The notes under the pieces are model-generated. The model did no database searches. It worked only from the letters and a program-made list of their open reading frames with translations, and was not told the origin of the DNA. Source: Flavobacterium swingsii (GTDB taxonomy: Bacteria; Bacteroidota; Bacteroidia; Flavobacteriales; Flavobacteriaceae). Taken from it: 64,000 nt of DNA. The stretch is taken from the NCBI RefSeq assembly GCF_900111965.1, contig NZ_FOJT01000001.1:372001-436000 (forward strand), in the 5' to 3' direction. The translations under genes and the position numbers were made by a program. Shown one piece after another: positions 1 through 10,000 of this stretch (its first letter is position 1; every line of letters begins with the position of its first letter).

Positions 1-47
1 TTTACGAAAATTGGTTTTCTGTAAATCAATGAAATTAGAAAAAATAA

Positions 48-78
48 TACCCGACTGGTTTTGAAAACCTGTCAGGTA
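48..78 (-). terminator. Probable terminator of the CBS-domain PLP enzyme gene
   Basis: A hairpin with near-perfect arms (GGTTTT/AAAACC core, extended by GAC/GTC and TACC/GGTA) lies about 30 nt past the stop of the leftward gene. On the minus strand it is followed by a T-rich tract. The rest of bases 1-105 shows no coding sequence. Confidence 0.6.
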
Positions 79-105
79 TATTTGGAAATAGAATTATTTT
101 TATAG

Positions 106-1467
106 CTATTTTATCGAACCAATAATATCATATTTCGTAATAATATGATGCTTTCCGTTTCCTAAATCGACTAAAACAGCTTGATTTTCTTTGGTAAATA
201 ATTTAGAAACTTCTTCGATTGCTGTTCCTGTTTTTACAATAGGATATGGTTTTCCCATTATCTCACGAATAGGTTTATCGGCCACATTTTTATCGGTCAC
301 GTAACTTTGAAATAAATCTGATTCATCTACCGAACCTACAAAACCTGTAATATCAATCACTGGAATTTGAGATATTTTGTATTTTCGCATACGCTCGATA
401 GCATGTGAAACCAACTCTTCAGTACGAACAATTACTAATGGTTTGTCGATATGATCCTTAATAATATCTTCGGCTTTTGTGATTTCTTCATCTAGAAAAC
501 CACGTTCACGCATCCAATCATCATTGAACATTTTTCCTATATAACGACTTCCTGAATCGTGAAATAACACCACGACTACATCTTCTGGTTTGAAATGTTC
601 TTTTAGTTGTAGCAACCCTTTTATCGCAGAACCTGCTGAATTTCCTACGAAAATCCCTTCTTCTAAAGCAATTTTACGAGTATAAACCGCTGCATCTTTA
701 TCGGTAACTTTTGTAAAACCATCAATGATATCGAAATCGACATTTTTAGGTAAAATATCTTCTCCAATTCCTTCGGTTATATAAGAATAAATTTCGTTTT
801 CGTCGAAAATACCTGTTTCGTGGTACTTTTTGAATACTGAACCATAAGTATCGACTCCCCAAATTTTGATATTTGGATTTTTTTCTTTCAAATATTTTCC
901 AACGCCAGAGATTGTACCTCCAGTTCCCACTCCAACTACAAAATGTGTGATTTTACCGTCGGTTTGTTCCCAAATTTCTGGTCCAGTTTGTTCGTAATGC
1001 GCAATTGAATTACTTGGATTATCGTATTGATTTACATACCAAGAATTTGGTGTTTCTTCTCCTAATTTTTTAGAAACTGAATAATATGAACGAGGATCAG
1101 TTGGCTCAACATCAGTTGGGCAAACGACCACTTTTGCTCCTACAGCACGAAGAATATCACATTTTTCTTTGGATTGTTTGTCGGAAATAACGCAAATTAG
1201 TTTATATCCTTTTACAATCGCTACAAGTGCTAATCCCATTCCTGTATTTCCTGAAGTTCCTTCGATGATGGTTCCTCCTGGTTTTAGGCGACCATCGGCT
1301 TCGGCGTCTTCTATCATTTTTATGGCCATACGGTCTTTGACAGAGTTTCCTGGATTGAAAGTTTCTACTTTTGCAAGTACTAATGCGCTTACTTCTTTGG
1401 TAACTTTATTTAGTCGTACTAACGGCGTGTTTCCGATAGTTCCTAATATGTTTTCTGAATATTTCAT
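106..1467 (-). CDS. Cystathionine beta-synthase-like PLP enzyme with C-terminal CBS domains
   Basis: A fold-type II PLP enzyme of the cysteine synthase/cystathionine beta-synthase family, condensing (acetyl)serine with sulfide or homocysteine in sulfur amino acid metabolism. Seen: SVKDR near residue 42 with K44 as the PLP lysine, the phosphate-binding EGTSGNTG near 69-76, and the glycine loop GTGGT at 181-185. Residues about 335-453 form a tandem CBS module, usual in cystathionine beta-synthases and absent from plain CysK/CysM. The 453-aa length fits the bacterial CBS-domain form. It is a single gene with its own -7 box. Whether it makes cysteine or cystathionine cannot be told from sequence alone. 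Confidence 0.9.
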   Translation of the reverse strand: MKYSENILGTIGNTPLVRLNKVTKEVSALVLAKVETFNPGNSVKDRMAIKMIEDAEADGRLKPGGTIIEGTSGNTGMGLALVAIVKGYKLICVISDKQSKEKCDILRAVGAKVVVCPTDVEPTDPRSYYSVSKKLGEETPNSWYVNQYDNPSNSIAHYEQTGPEIWEQTDGKITHFVVGVGTGGTISGVGKYLKEKNPNIKIWGVDTYGSVFKKYHETGIFDENEIYSYITEGIGEDILPKNVDFDIIDGFTKVTDKDAAVYTRKIALEEGIFVGNSAGSAIKGLLQLKEHFKPEDVVVVLFHDSGSRYIGKMFNDDWMRERGFLDEEITKAEDIIKDHIDKPLVIVRTEELVSHAIERMRKYKISQIPVIDITGFVGSVDESDLFQSYVTDKNVADKPIREIMGKPYPIVKTGTAIEEVSKLFTKENQAVLVDLGNGKHHIITKYDIIGSIK

Positions 1468-1521
1468 TGTTTTTTAGTTTTGGATTTTGATTTTAAAAAT
1501 CAGAACCTTCGAATTTATATG

Positions 1522-1529
1522 CAAAGATA
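1522..1529 (-). promoter_or_regulatory. -7 box TATCTTTG of the CBS-domain PLP enzyme gene
   Basis: An exact match to the Bacteroidota -7 consensus TAnnTTTG, read leftward about 55 nt upstream of the ATG. A TTTC about 20 nt further up could be a weak -33 element. No Shine-Dalgarno sequence is seen. Confidence 0.6.
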
Positions 1530-1566
1530 CATATTAGAATTATAATTGTGAAATGGAATGTTGTTT

Positions 1567-1648
1567 GCGTGAGGGATTGAGGCGGTATCCTTTTTTGAGG
1601 CACGAAAAAAAGATATAGCCGAAAGCCCGGCCCTTGTGGTCACGCCCA
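1567..1648. repeat. Intergenic hairpin element (copy E of a dispersed family)
   Basis: Outer arms GCGTGA/TCACGC and inner arms GGTATCCTTTTTT/AAAAAAAGATATAGCC fold into a long stem. The left part (GATTG...GG) and the right part (GAAAGCCCGG) resemble the ends of elements at 11882, 52639, 59911 and 63537. It fills the gap between the PLP enzyme and porin genes and has no ORF. Confidence 0.6.
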
Positions 1649-1661
1649 AAAAAATATTTTT

Positions 1662-3584
1662 TTATTGAAAAAATGTCCAAACCAGACCAAAGCGGATAAT
1701 GAAATCTTTGTACGGATAATCGGGTGCCGAGTAATAGTTTCTTCCTGTAAAACTAGAATTTAAATGCTCAGCTTTTAGGAATATTCTGGCTTGACGCACC
1801 CGTGCATTGATGAAGAAATCGACTAGTGGAAAATCTCCTACTTTTGTCTTTTCTTGCACATAAAACTCTCCAATTAGCGGGTTGTAATCGTTTGCGTAGT
1901 ATTTTGTAAAGGTTTGAAATGTGAATCCTGTTTGCAAAAACATGGCTTTTTTGAATACATAATCGGAAAAATACAAAGTGTTTCTTGTGACTAATTTGGG
2001 CGCATTTAGAATATTTTCATCTTGTGTAACTTGCTGAAACAAAACAGTATTATCTAAAGCAAATCTTCTGAATTTTAGCTCTTTACCGATTTTTACCGAT
2101 AAATAATTTATTGTTTTACCGTATTGTTTTGGCGTTGTAACAATAATTGAATCGGATTTGTCGTCATCACTAAAATACAAATAATCATCTAATCTGGTGA
2201 GTTGTGCTTCGGCAGAAAGCCATTGCATATTGGCTTTTAGCTTGATGGTGTTTATTTTTTCGTTCTTAAAATTATTATACCAATTGTAACTTACAAAACT
2301 ACTTTGATATAAGGTATAATTCAAATCTGGGACTTTACTTTGGTTTAAATATTGTGCAGAGAAATTATTTTTTTCGTTCCATTTGTACTGTACTGAAACA
2401 TCTAAAGTAGAAAATGTTTGTTTTGATATTGATTTAGAAAATAAAGCTTCTCCTCTTAGCTTGTTCTTAGAGTATAAATATTTTCCACCAACGGCATTGA
2501 GTTTGGCATTATTTAGATTTGGCACTGAAACCTGATTGTTTGATATTAAAAGTCTATTATATAAATAGTTATATTGATAATTTTCTATAAAAAAATGAAA
2601 ATCTCCTAGTGTTTTATTTGAAAAACTAGCTTCTATTTTGTTATAAGCGATATTGTTTTTCGTTACATCGTAATAATTAGAAGGTAAATATCCGCTTCCG
2701 AATCTTTCAATTGTAGCGGCACTACTAAATTCGAACATTTTGCTTTCGTAACTAAACTGATGGTTTATAGAAATATTGTTCTCGCTGTCTTTAGAATTTA
2801 TCCTAAAAGAATGATCTAGAAAATATCTTTTACCTTTTAGCAAGGCTTTAGCATTTTCAAAATAGACTTCTAATCGGGAGCGTTGCGTGAACTGCGGATT
2901 TCCTGATTCAAAATCTGAAAGATTAGAAACACCACCGTTTTCGCCATTTAATGCATCTTGACTCGTGTAATGAAAATTCGCTAAGTATCGCTTGTTTTTT
3001 GAAAAATAACTGGTTGTAAATCTGAAATTTCCTGAACTGGACAAAGAATTCACGTATTTACCTAAAGAACGTAATCCTTTGTAAGCAATAGAAAAATTAA
3101 GTTGTTCGGAAGTATTTAAGGTTATAAACGCATCTACCGATTGTCCTTGTTCTAAAGTGGTCTTAAAATACAACTCGGTAATTGGAGTTGCTACCGAATA
3201 GTAATTAATATCTTTTGACTTTGCATAGTTAAAATGCTTGGCTTTAAACCCAAACTCTGGCAAAGTGCTAGGATTATTTAAACCAAAATCTAACGTATTA
3301 TAAGTTTGCCCGTCGTTAGCAAATGGTAATAGTCCGAAATTATCTTTACGCAAATGGTTAAATTTATAATCTTTGTGTATTGTTAACGAAGTATCAACAT
3401 AAGTTGTGTCTTTTTGCAAAGTCACAATACGATACATATTTATAGGTGCTTTGGGGTTTTCTTTGGGTTTGTCGCGCAAAGATTTTTTTATAGTATCATT
3501 TTTATTTATAGACAACTCATTATCTACTTGAGCAAAGCTGCTCAAAGTAAAAACGAATAATAAGATTGTAAGAATGTGCTTCAT
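1662..3584 (-). CDS. Putative beta-barrel porin of Bacteroidota
   Basis: An outer-membrane beta-barrel protein, probably a channel of the Bacteroidota putative-porin family. Seen: a signal peptide (MKHILTILLFVF, ending SSFAQ), a periplasmic N-terminal part, then many alternating short strands rich in Tyr, Phe and Asn, ending in a C-terminal aromatic strand (...GLVWTFFQ). Length about 640 aa. The start at 3584 is chosen because it begins the signal peptide; an in-frame upstream start would add nine residues and lie close to the -7 box. It is a single gene after the SusCD operon terminator. The transported substrate is unknown. Confidence 0.75.
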   Translation of the reverse strand: MKHILTILLFVFTLSSFAQVDNELSINKNDTIKKSLRDKPKENPKAPINMYRIVTLQKDTTYVDTSLTIHKDYKFNHLRKDNFGLLPFANDGQTYNTLDFGLNNPSTLPEFGFKAKHFNYAKSKDINYYSVATPITELYFKTTLEQGQSVDAFITLNTSEQLNFSIAYKGLRSLGKYVNSLSSSGNFRFTTSYFSKNKRYLANFHYTSQDALNGENGGVSNLSDFESGNPQFTQRSRLEVYFENAKALLKGKRYFLDHSFRINSKDSENNISINHQFSYESKMFEFSSAATIERFGSGYLPSNYYDVTKNNIAYNKIEASFSNKTLGDFHFFIENYQYNYLYNRLLISNNQVSVPNLNNAKLNAVGGKYLYSKNKLRGEALFSKSISKQTFSTLDVSVQYKWNEKNNFSAQYLNQSKVPDLNYTLYQSSFVSYNWYNNFKNEKINTIKLKANMQWLSAEAQLTRLDDYLYFSDDDKSDSIIVTTPKQYGKTINYLSVKIGKELKFRRFALDNTVLFQQVTQDENILNAPKLVTRNTLYFSDYVFKKAMFLQTGFTFQTFTKYYANDYNPLIGEFYVQEKTKVGDFPLVDFFINARVRQARIFLKAEHLNSSFTGRNYYSAPDYPYKDFIIRFGLVWTFFQ

Positions 3585-3600
3585 ATAATAAACTGTGTTG

Positions 3601-3608
3601 CAAAAATA
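3601..3608 (-). promoter_or_regulatory. -7 box TATTTTTG of the porin gene
   Basis: Matches TAnnTTTG on the minus strand, 17 nt before the chosen ATG, so the leader would be very short. It supports the start at 3584. The T-tract of the preceding terminator lies about where a -33 element would be. Confidence 0.5.
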
Positions 3609-3628
3609 CACAAATATTATACATAAAA

Positions 3629-3652
3629 AAAGCCCACCAATTGGTGGGCTTT
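3629..3652 (-). terminator. Terminator of the SusCD operon
   Basis: A perfect 24-nt palindrome (arm AAAGCCCACCAA) starts 17 nt past the stop of the last operon gene. On the minus strand it is followed by a T-run. It separates the operon from the porin promoter. Confidence 0.85.
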
Positions 3653-3668
3653 AAATATTTAAAGAAAA

Positions 3669-4652
3669 TTATTTTCTTCTTGTAAATGATGGTTTTTTAT
3701 TAGCCACTTTTCCAGAGGCTAAAACTTCATTAGTTACATAATCAGTAACAACATAACTGTTTCCAGTTTTTGTAATTATTGCAACATAATCTGCAAAACT
3801 ATCACTAGTTGTCATAGGTACAGAAATAGTTGTTGACCATACACCGTACTTAGACATAGTAAGTTTCATATCATGATTAAATGCAACCTTTGGTCTTATA
3901 AACCCTGTATAAGTATAAATTTCAAAATACACATAATAATCACCATCAGGAAGCGAAGCATCTAATACAGTCAACTCAGGATTAGCTGATGTAGCACCAT
4001 CAAAATTTAATGGAGCTCCTGAAGGATCAAATATGTAAAGATCAAAATCAAACATACTAGTGTCATGCGCAAGATTATCTGTTCCTATATATGGAGTATC
4101 AATAATACTTCCAAAAAGGTTAGTTTGCTTATCCCAAGTTAATCCAACACCAACATCATTACTTACGTAATCAGCGATGTTAATTGTGATAATTTCAGAA
4201 TCCGGGTTAACTTTTATTAAACCATTTCCAGAAGATACTAATCTAAGTTTAAGAACTTCATTACCTTCTTTTAACAAATCTATATCCGGAGTTATAGTAA
4301 AAGTTGTAGAAGTAGCATAAGCTGGAACAGTCATAATATAACCAATTCTTCCTTGTGGAAAACCTCCTGCAGCAGTATCAGTTTCGTCACCTGAACAGCT
4401 AAAATCTCTAAAAGATGCTGTCGTTCCGGCGTCATAAATCTCAACTTTATAATCCATCGCACTACTATTAGGACTGTCAACATTAAGTGTAAATGTTATT
4501 TCAGTACCCTCAGTAGCCGTAACGCTAGTTTTGTCTAAAGTTACAACTGTTTTGACAAGTCTAACATCTTCTAATGTTTCATCATCATTATCGCAAGCAA
4601 CAAATGCAAGTGCAACAAGCAAAACAGGTAATAAGTTTTTTATATTTCTCAT
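3669..4652 (-). CDS. SusCD-associated lipoprotein with Calx-beta-like domain
   Basis: A probable surface lipoprotein, last gene of the SusC/SusD operon. Seen: a signal sequence with lipobox FVAC followed by CDNDDE, an acidic stretch of the kind associated with surface export of Bacteroidota lipoproteins. A beta-rich region near residues 40-160 has a Calx-beta-like pattern (TATEGTEITFTL, LLKEGNEVLKLRLVS). A second all-beta half follows. By position it may be a surface substrate-binding protein, but no ligand can be named. An alternative ATG lies three codons upstream at 4661. The gap to the preceding gene is only 20 nt or less. Confidence 0.7.
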   Translation of the reverse strand: MRNIKNLLPVLLVALAFVACDNDDETLEDVRLVKTVVTLDKTSVTATEGTEITFTLNVDSPNSSAMDYKVEIYDAGTTASFRDFSCSGDETDTAAGGFPQGRIGYIMTVPAYATSTTFTITPDIDLLKEGNEVLKLRLVSSGNGLIKVNPDSEIITINIADYVSNDVGVGLTWDKQTNLFGSIIDTPYIGTDNLAHDTSMFDFDLYIFDPSGAPLNFDGATSANPELTVLDASLPDGDYYVYFEIYTYTGFIRPKVAFNHDMKLTMSKYGVWSTTISVPMTTSDSFADYVAIITKTGNSYVVTDYVTNEVLASGKVANKKPSFTRRK

Positions 4653-4672
4653 ATTTATCATATTTATTATAA

Positions 4673-5491
4673 TTAAATTCTAACTAATGTAAAATTTCTA
4701 TTTACATAAAAAGAAAGACCTGTTAAATTAACCTCAGTAAAAACTAAATTACCTGATGGAGATTCAATAATACCAGTTGGTCTATCAGTAGTTCCAGTTT
4801 TAAACATTGGGTAACTACCTTCAAATTGCCAGTCTATAATTTCAAGATCTCTACAAACATCTGAAAAATCAAATGTAAGAGGCTGACCTCCTGAAGAAAT
4901 TCCTGGTAAACGAGAACATCTATAAACATTAGGTGCAATCTTAACAACCGTAGCCGCTCCAGCAAAAGTTGATGTAGGACCCGATACAAGATAGGTATTA
5001 TAATTACCTTCTAGAGCCGTAGCACAACCCACAAAAATAATTTTGATAGATTTGTATTGCTCACCAACTACTCCGCTAGATGCAGAAGTAAGTTTTAATA
5101 CCAACTCAGTTTTTTGAGTAGCATTAAAAGAACCTGTATTTATTAATAAAGGAATGTTAGCAAAAGATCCTCCAGCAGGAATAGTAACTTTTCCAGTTGC
5201 ATCAGCAAAATCAAATTCAGTTCCTTTTACAGCAGTAGAGTTTGCTAAATCAATTTCGTAAGAAACTGCTATAGGAGTAACAGGAGCTAGTCCGTCACCT
5301 AATCCCTGCATAACTACAGGTACATCAAGTGTTTTTTGCCCAACGTTAGAAAAGTAAGCAACATTTTCAACGCTTTTATTGAATCCTACAATTTCAGGAC
5401 CCTCATTACGAGTATCATTTGCCAATCTCTCTTCATCATTACAAGAGAACAATGAGAAAGCAAGTGTCGCAATTAATAATATTTTTTTCAT
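4673..5491 (-). CDS. SusCD-associated lipoprotein, Calx-beta/DUF1735-like
   Basis: A lipoprotein with a short signal and lipobox FSCN, then CNDEERL. The middle has a Calx-beta-like phrase (NSTAVKGTEFDFADATGKVTIPAG) typical of substrate-binding lipoproteins in SusCD loci. The C-terminal half after CATALEGNYN is beta-rich and often follows such domains. The start at 5491 gives a proper signal peptide 25 nt after the susD stop; a longer in-frame start would overlap susD by 56 nt and add non-signal sequence. It probably acts at the cell surface with the SusC/SusD pair; the ligand is unknown. Confidence 0.7.
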   Translation of the reverse strand: MKKILLIATLAFSLFSCNDEERLANDTRNEGPEIVGFNKSVENVAYFSNVGQKTLDVPVVMQGLGDGLAPVTPIAVSYEIDLANSTAVKGTEFDFADATGKVTIPAGGSFANIPLLINTGSFNATQKTELVLKLTSASSGVVGEQYKSIKIIFVGCATALEGNYNTYLVSGPTSTFAGAATVVKIAPNVYRCSRLPGISSGGQPLTFDFSDVCRDLEIIDWQFEGSYPMFKTGTTDRPTGIIESPSGNLVFTEVNLTGLSFYVNRNFTLVRI

Positions 5492-5516
5492 AATAATAAA
5501 TTTAAAGTTAATAATA

Positions 5517-7046
5517 TTATTTCCAGAATGGTCCTGTAGCAAAAACGCTAGCAGACGATTGAGATGGAACATTTGAAGAGTTAGATATAATCTCAGAATT
5601 AGGATACATCAATCTTTTAGGTTTACCATTAACGTTGTTAAGTGCATTAGGTGTTACAGGGAAACCTGTTCTCACGTAGTCAATCCAACTTTCGTGTCCA
5701 CTCACATGCATTAAAGCAATCCATTTTTGAGTCATAATCGCTTCTACTTTATCAGTAGTAGCATTCCAACCAAAACCAGGAACAGCATCAATATCTGTTA
5801 AATAAGTTCCTATTGTAGCTCCTAATCTAGTAAATGATGCAGCAATACCTTCATCAAATAGAGTTTTTGGATCAGCTGTAAATTTAGCAGGATATTTGAA
5901 AGCAGCCTCAGCTAAAAGGAATTTTGCTTCAGACAAAGTCATTACTTGACCTGCCATAGAAGAACCAACAGTTGCATTTGTACCAACTGGTAGTGGCACA
6001 ATAGCAGCTCCTAAAGAAGAAACAACATCTGCTGCCGCTAGTGCTGATTCCCCTTGTTCAACTCCTACTACACTTCCTGCAACCAATGTAAATAATCTAC
6101 CTCTACGTCCATCGCTAGTAGAGTTTAATTTTGAAGCTGCATTATCAGAAGCTACAACTAAATCTCTATTTTGAACTTTAGTTCCAGAAATACCAAAACC
6201 GTAAGCAGCGTAAAATGGATTTTGAGCATCTCCACTTGCAGAAGAATAACCAGGATTGATAGTTACATTTGAAGTAATAAAATCAGCTCCAATAAGTGTA
6301 TCTAATTGAGCATCTAAATAAGCAGTAGTTTCTGCATCAACTAAACCAGATTGTCTCATTAACAATCTTAATTTTATAGTATTAGCAAAACGTTTCCAAT
6401 TATCCATATTTCCAGCCAACATAGCATCTTCAGTTCCTACAACAGCATCGCTACCATTAGCACCATTTATCATAGCTATCGCCTCATCTAAATTAGTTAC
6501 AAGAGCTCTGTATACCATTTTATCATCATCATAAGCTGGCGCTAAATTAGCGTTACCTAAAAATGCTTCAGAATAAGGACAATCTCCATACATATCGACC
6601 ATAGTTTGCATGTAAAAACTTTTCAGGATTTTTGCAATGGCTTTATGGTTATCATAATTATCACTTTCATACACTGTAATATTGTGTAAATTAGCAATAT
6701 TCGCATACCCGTAATTCCAAATATTTTGATAAAAAGAGGTTGTCATGGTAGAACGTAATTCAGCACCATAAGGATCTGTAAATGAATTAACATTTCCACT
6801 CCACGAGTTCATCATGATATTACCAAACTGATTTAAGTTTTGTGAAGCTATACCACCTTCAACATTTCTAGTATCACCAGAAATTACACGAAAAGTTTGC
6901 GTTTGTGCAGCACTTAAAGCCAAATTTGGTGTTATTTGAGACAATAGTGCAGTATTTGGAGTATCATTTACATCCAAATAACTCTCACAAGAGCCTAAGG
7001 ATAAAATTAAACCTGTAAAAAATAATTTGACTATTTTATTTTTCAT
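5517..7046 (-). CDS. SusD/RagB-like nutrient-binding outer-membrane lipoprotein
   Basis: The lid lipoprotein of a SusC/SusD TonB-dependent uptake pair. Seen: signal and lipobox LGSC followed by CESYLDVNDTPN, the common N-terminus of SusD-like proteins, then a helix-rich body with the pattern NWKRFANTIKLRLLMR near residues 215-230 and a C-terminal KWIALMHVSGHESWIDYVRTGFP segment. This sequence type is the SusD-like_2 subgroup. It lies 10 nt after susC. No glycosidase or peptidase gene accompanies it, so the substrate (glycan or peptide) cannot be inferred from context. Confidence 0.9.
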   Translation of the reverse strand: MKNKIVKLFFTGLILSLGSCESYLDVNDTPNTALLSQITPNLALSAAQTQTFRVISGDTRNVEGGIASQNLNQFGNIMMNSWSGNVNSFTDPYGAELRSTMTTSFYQNIWNYGYANIANLHNITVYESDNYDNHKAIAKILKSFYMQTMVDMYGDCPYSEAFLGNANLAPAYDDDKMVYRALVTNLDEAIAMINGANGSDAVVGTEDAMLAGNMDNWKRFANTIKLRLLMRQSGLVDAETTAYLDAQLDTLIGADFITSNVTINPGYSSASGDAQNPFYAAYGFGISGTKVQNRDLVVASDNAASKLNSTSDGRRGRLFTLVAGSVVGVEQGESALAAADVVSSLGAAIVPLPVGTNATVGSSMAGQVMTLSEAKFLLAEAAFKYPAKFTADPKTLFDEGIAASFTRLGATIGTYLTDIDAVPGFGWNATTDKVEAIMTQKWIALMHVSGHESWIDYVRTGFPVTPNALNNVNGKPKRLMYPNSEIISNSSNVPSQSSASVFATGPFWK

Positions 7047-7056
7047 AATAAATTAA

Positions 7057-10000
7057 TTAAAAAGTTAAGTTAAGCGAAAATCCGTAAGAACGTTGCGCAG
7101 GATATCTTGAAGTAAATGGATCGATACCAGCTGCATTTCCACTAGTTTCAGATGCTTCAGGATCACCATAATTTCTGTTTTGTTTAGAAAATATAGTTAT
7201 AGGATTACGAGCATTTACCCCAATAGATAAAGCAGATAAACCAGTCTTACCTATTAAAGATTCAGGGAAAGAATAACTTAAAGAAGCTTCTCTCAATTTG
7301 AAAGCAGTAGCGTCTAAAACTAAGTTTTCACCTGTTCTTGAGTAGAAACCGTTGTTGTAACCAGCAATATAACTTGCAGTACCACCACCACCTGTTACTA
7401 CAGTAGTATTTGTTTCGTCAGCACCATAAACACCATCTCCATTATAATCATAAGAAGAGTTTGGCATAATAAATCCACCACGGTTTTCAGCACTTTCTAT
7501 TGTAGAACCATTAAATGATAAATCTTGTTTTACATAAGAAACAAACTGATGTCCTGTTCTGTAATCCATTGTAGCAGATAACTTAATTCCTCTATAAGAA
7601 ACAGAAGGACTATATCCTAAAATATAATCAGGAGTAGTTTTTCCTAATTTTTGTTGACTAGGGTCAATAGTAGGATTACCATTTGCACCAAGAATTACTC
7701 TACCCATACTATCTCTAGTATATTTTGTTCCTTTGATAAGTGGAAACTCATCTCCAAGATCAGCAAAGATACCTGCAGTAGCAGATGGAGCTCTTAAACT
7801 AATTGAAGTTAAACCACCCTCTAAAGCAGTAATAGTTGTTTTATTATGTGAGAAGTTTAATTTATTATCCCAACGAAAACCTCTAGGGTCAGAATTTTTT
7901 ATAGGTGTAAAACCTAAATCAATTTCATATCCTTTATTTTGCAAAGAACCTACGTTATCTAAAACAGTTTGATAACCAGTAGAGAAAGGAACATTCGTTT
8001 GTGTAATCAAATTATCAGTATCTGCAACATAATAAGATCCGTCTAAAGTAAGTCTATCATTAAAGAAACCTAAATTAATAGAAGCTTCTTTTGTAGTTAC
8101 AAATTCTGGTTCAATTTGAGAATATGTAGGTCTTAGTTGTTGTACATAAGAATTGTTTCCAAAAGGATATCCGAAACCAGTCGTAGCAGTTTGATTAATA
8201 GCATAAGCACCAACTGCAGAGTCATTACCCACTTTAGTAAAACTTCCAAATATTTTCATGTAATTAAGAACATTTCCTTTAATGCTTTCAAATGCTTTTG
8301 TAGGAATAAATGATAAACCAACACTTGGATAGAAAAAGCTATATAAACTTTTATCAAAAACAGAAGACCAGTCATTTCTACCAGTAGCATTTAAAAATAA
8401 ATAATCTTTATATCCTAATTCAGCACTAGCAAAAACACCAACTTTTCTAAAATGAGTAGATCTGTTTGCTAAAGTACGTGAACCACCATCATTATCAAAC
8501 ACTAAAGCACCAGCAGTATACGGGTTTAAAACATTAGAGATGTTATAAACTCCTGGTATAGCAAAGTTTGTTCCTCCAACCTCGTTAGATTTGAAACTAT
8601 TATCTTGAAGGTTATTTCCTACAGTTGCTTTAAGAGAAACATTATCTGTTAATTTATAATCAAAATTCACCAATAAATCACCATAAAACACTCTTCTAAA
8701 ATCAGTAGAAGATACTAAAGCAGCATCAATAGCAGCTGGAGACGCTCCATAAGTATCAGGACCTACAACATCAACATAAGCATTACGATACTTCAAGTTG
8801 TTGTTTGTGTTCATTCTTAAATTAGCCAAATAACTTGCACTAATATTTTTGTTAAACTGATAACCAAAAGTAGCGATTGCAGCAACAACATCTCCTTTTA
8901 AAATCTGTCTTTGATTATCTCTTTTCCAGTAAGGATTGTTAGCATAAACAGTCCAGTGGTGTTCGTTACCGCTTTGGAAAGAAGAAATTGGAATGTTTGT
9001 TGCAGCTTGTAATAAATCACTAAACAATTCAGACTCAGTTTGTCTAACATTCTGAGTGATATAATTTAAATTTCCTTCAACAGAAAATTTTCCGATTTTT
9101 TTACCCGCTTTCAATAAAAATGAGTTTCTTTTCAGCTCATCTCCGTCAACGATAAAATCATTAACCTGACGATTTGCAGAGAAGTTTACGTAACCAGTTT
9201 CTAATGAACCTCCACTAATACTAATTCCGTTTTGAGAAGTAAGACCATTATTAAAAAATTCTTTTATATTATCTTGATTTCCTGTATATGGCGCCATAAC
9301 AAAGCTACCATCAGCTTGCATCATACCAACTGGCTGAAGCGAACCATCATACTCAGGACCCCATGATCCGTTTTCAACATTTGAATGTGCTCCATCCCAA
9401 CCTTGACCGTAACGCATTTGTCTAATAGGCGTGTAAGCTATCTCAGAAATATCTAAAGAAGATTTTATTGTTACAGAAAATTTATCACTTCCACCTTTTT
9501 TAGTAGTTACAATAATAACACCATTAACACCATCAGATCCGTAAATCGCAGATCCTTGAGCACCTTTCATAGCATTTACACTTAAGATAGTCTCTGGTGG
9601 AATTTGTTGTAAAGTCGCTAAAGATGATATAGCACCATCAATAACCACTAACGCTTGATTGTTTCCTGTGATAGAACGAGCTCCTCTAAAAACAACTCTG
9701 TTCTCACCAGCAACACTACTATTAGTAGTATTAATTTGCAAACCAGATACTTTTCCAATTAATGCTTGAACAGCATTTGGACTAGAAGCTCTGTTCAACT
9801 CTTCAGCTTTTACAACCGTATAACTAGATGTAATCGCATCTTGCTTACGCTTAATCCCTAAACCAGTTATAACAACAGTTTCTAATTGCTTAGCATCATC
9901 TTGCATTTTAACATTAATAGAACCCGAAGCATCGACTGTTTTTGAAATATCACTCATACCCATGAATGAAAAAACAAGAACCTCACCTTCACTAGCCTTG

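Noticed and set aside
5492..5572. Upstream extension of the 4673 lipoprotein gene
   Set aside because: It overlaps susD and puts 27 residues in front of an obvious lipoprotein signal.
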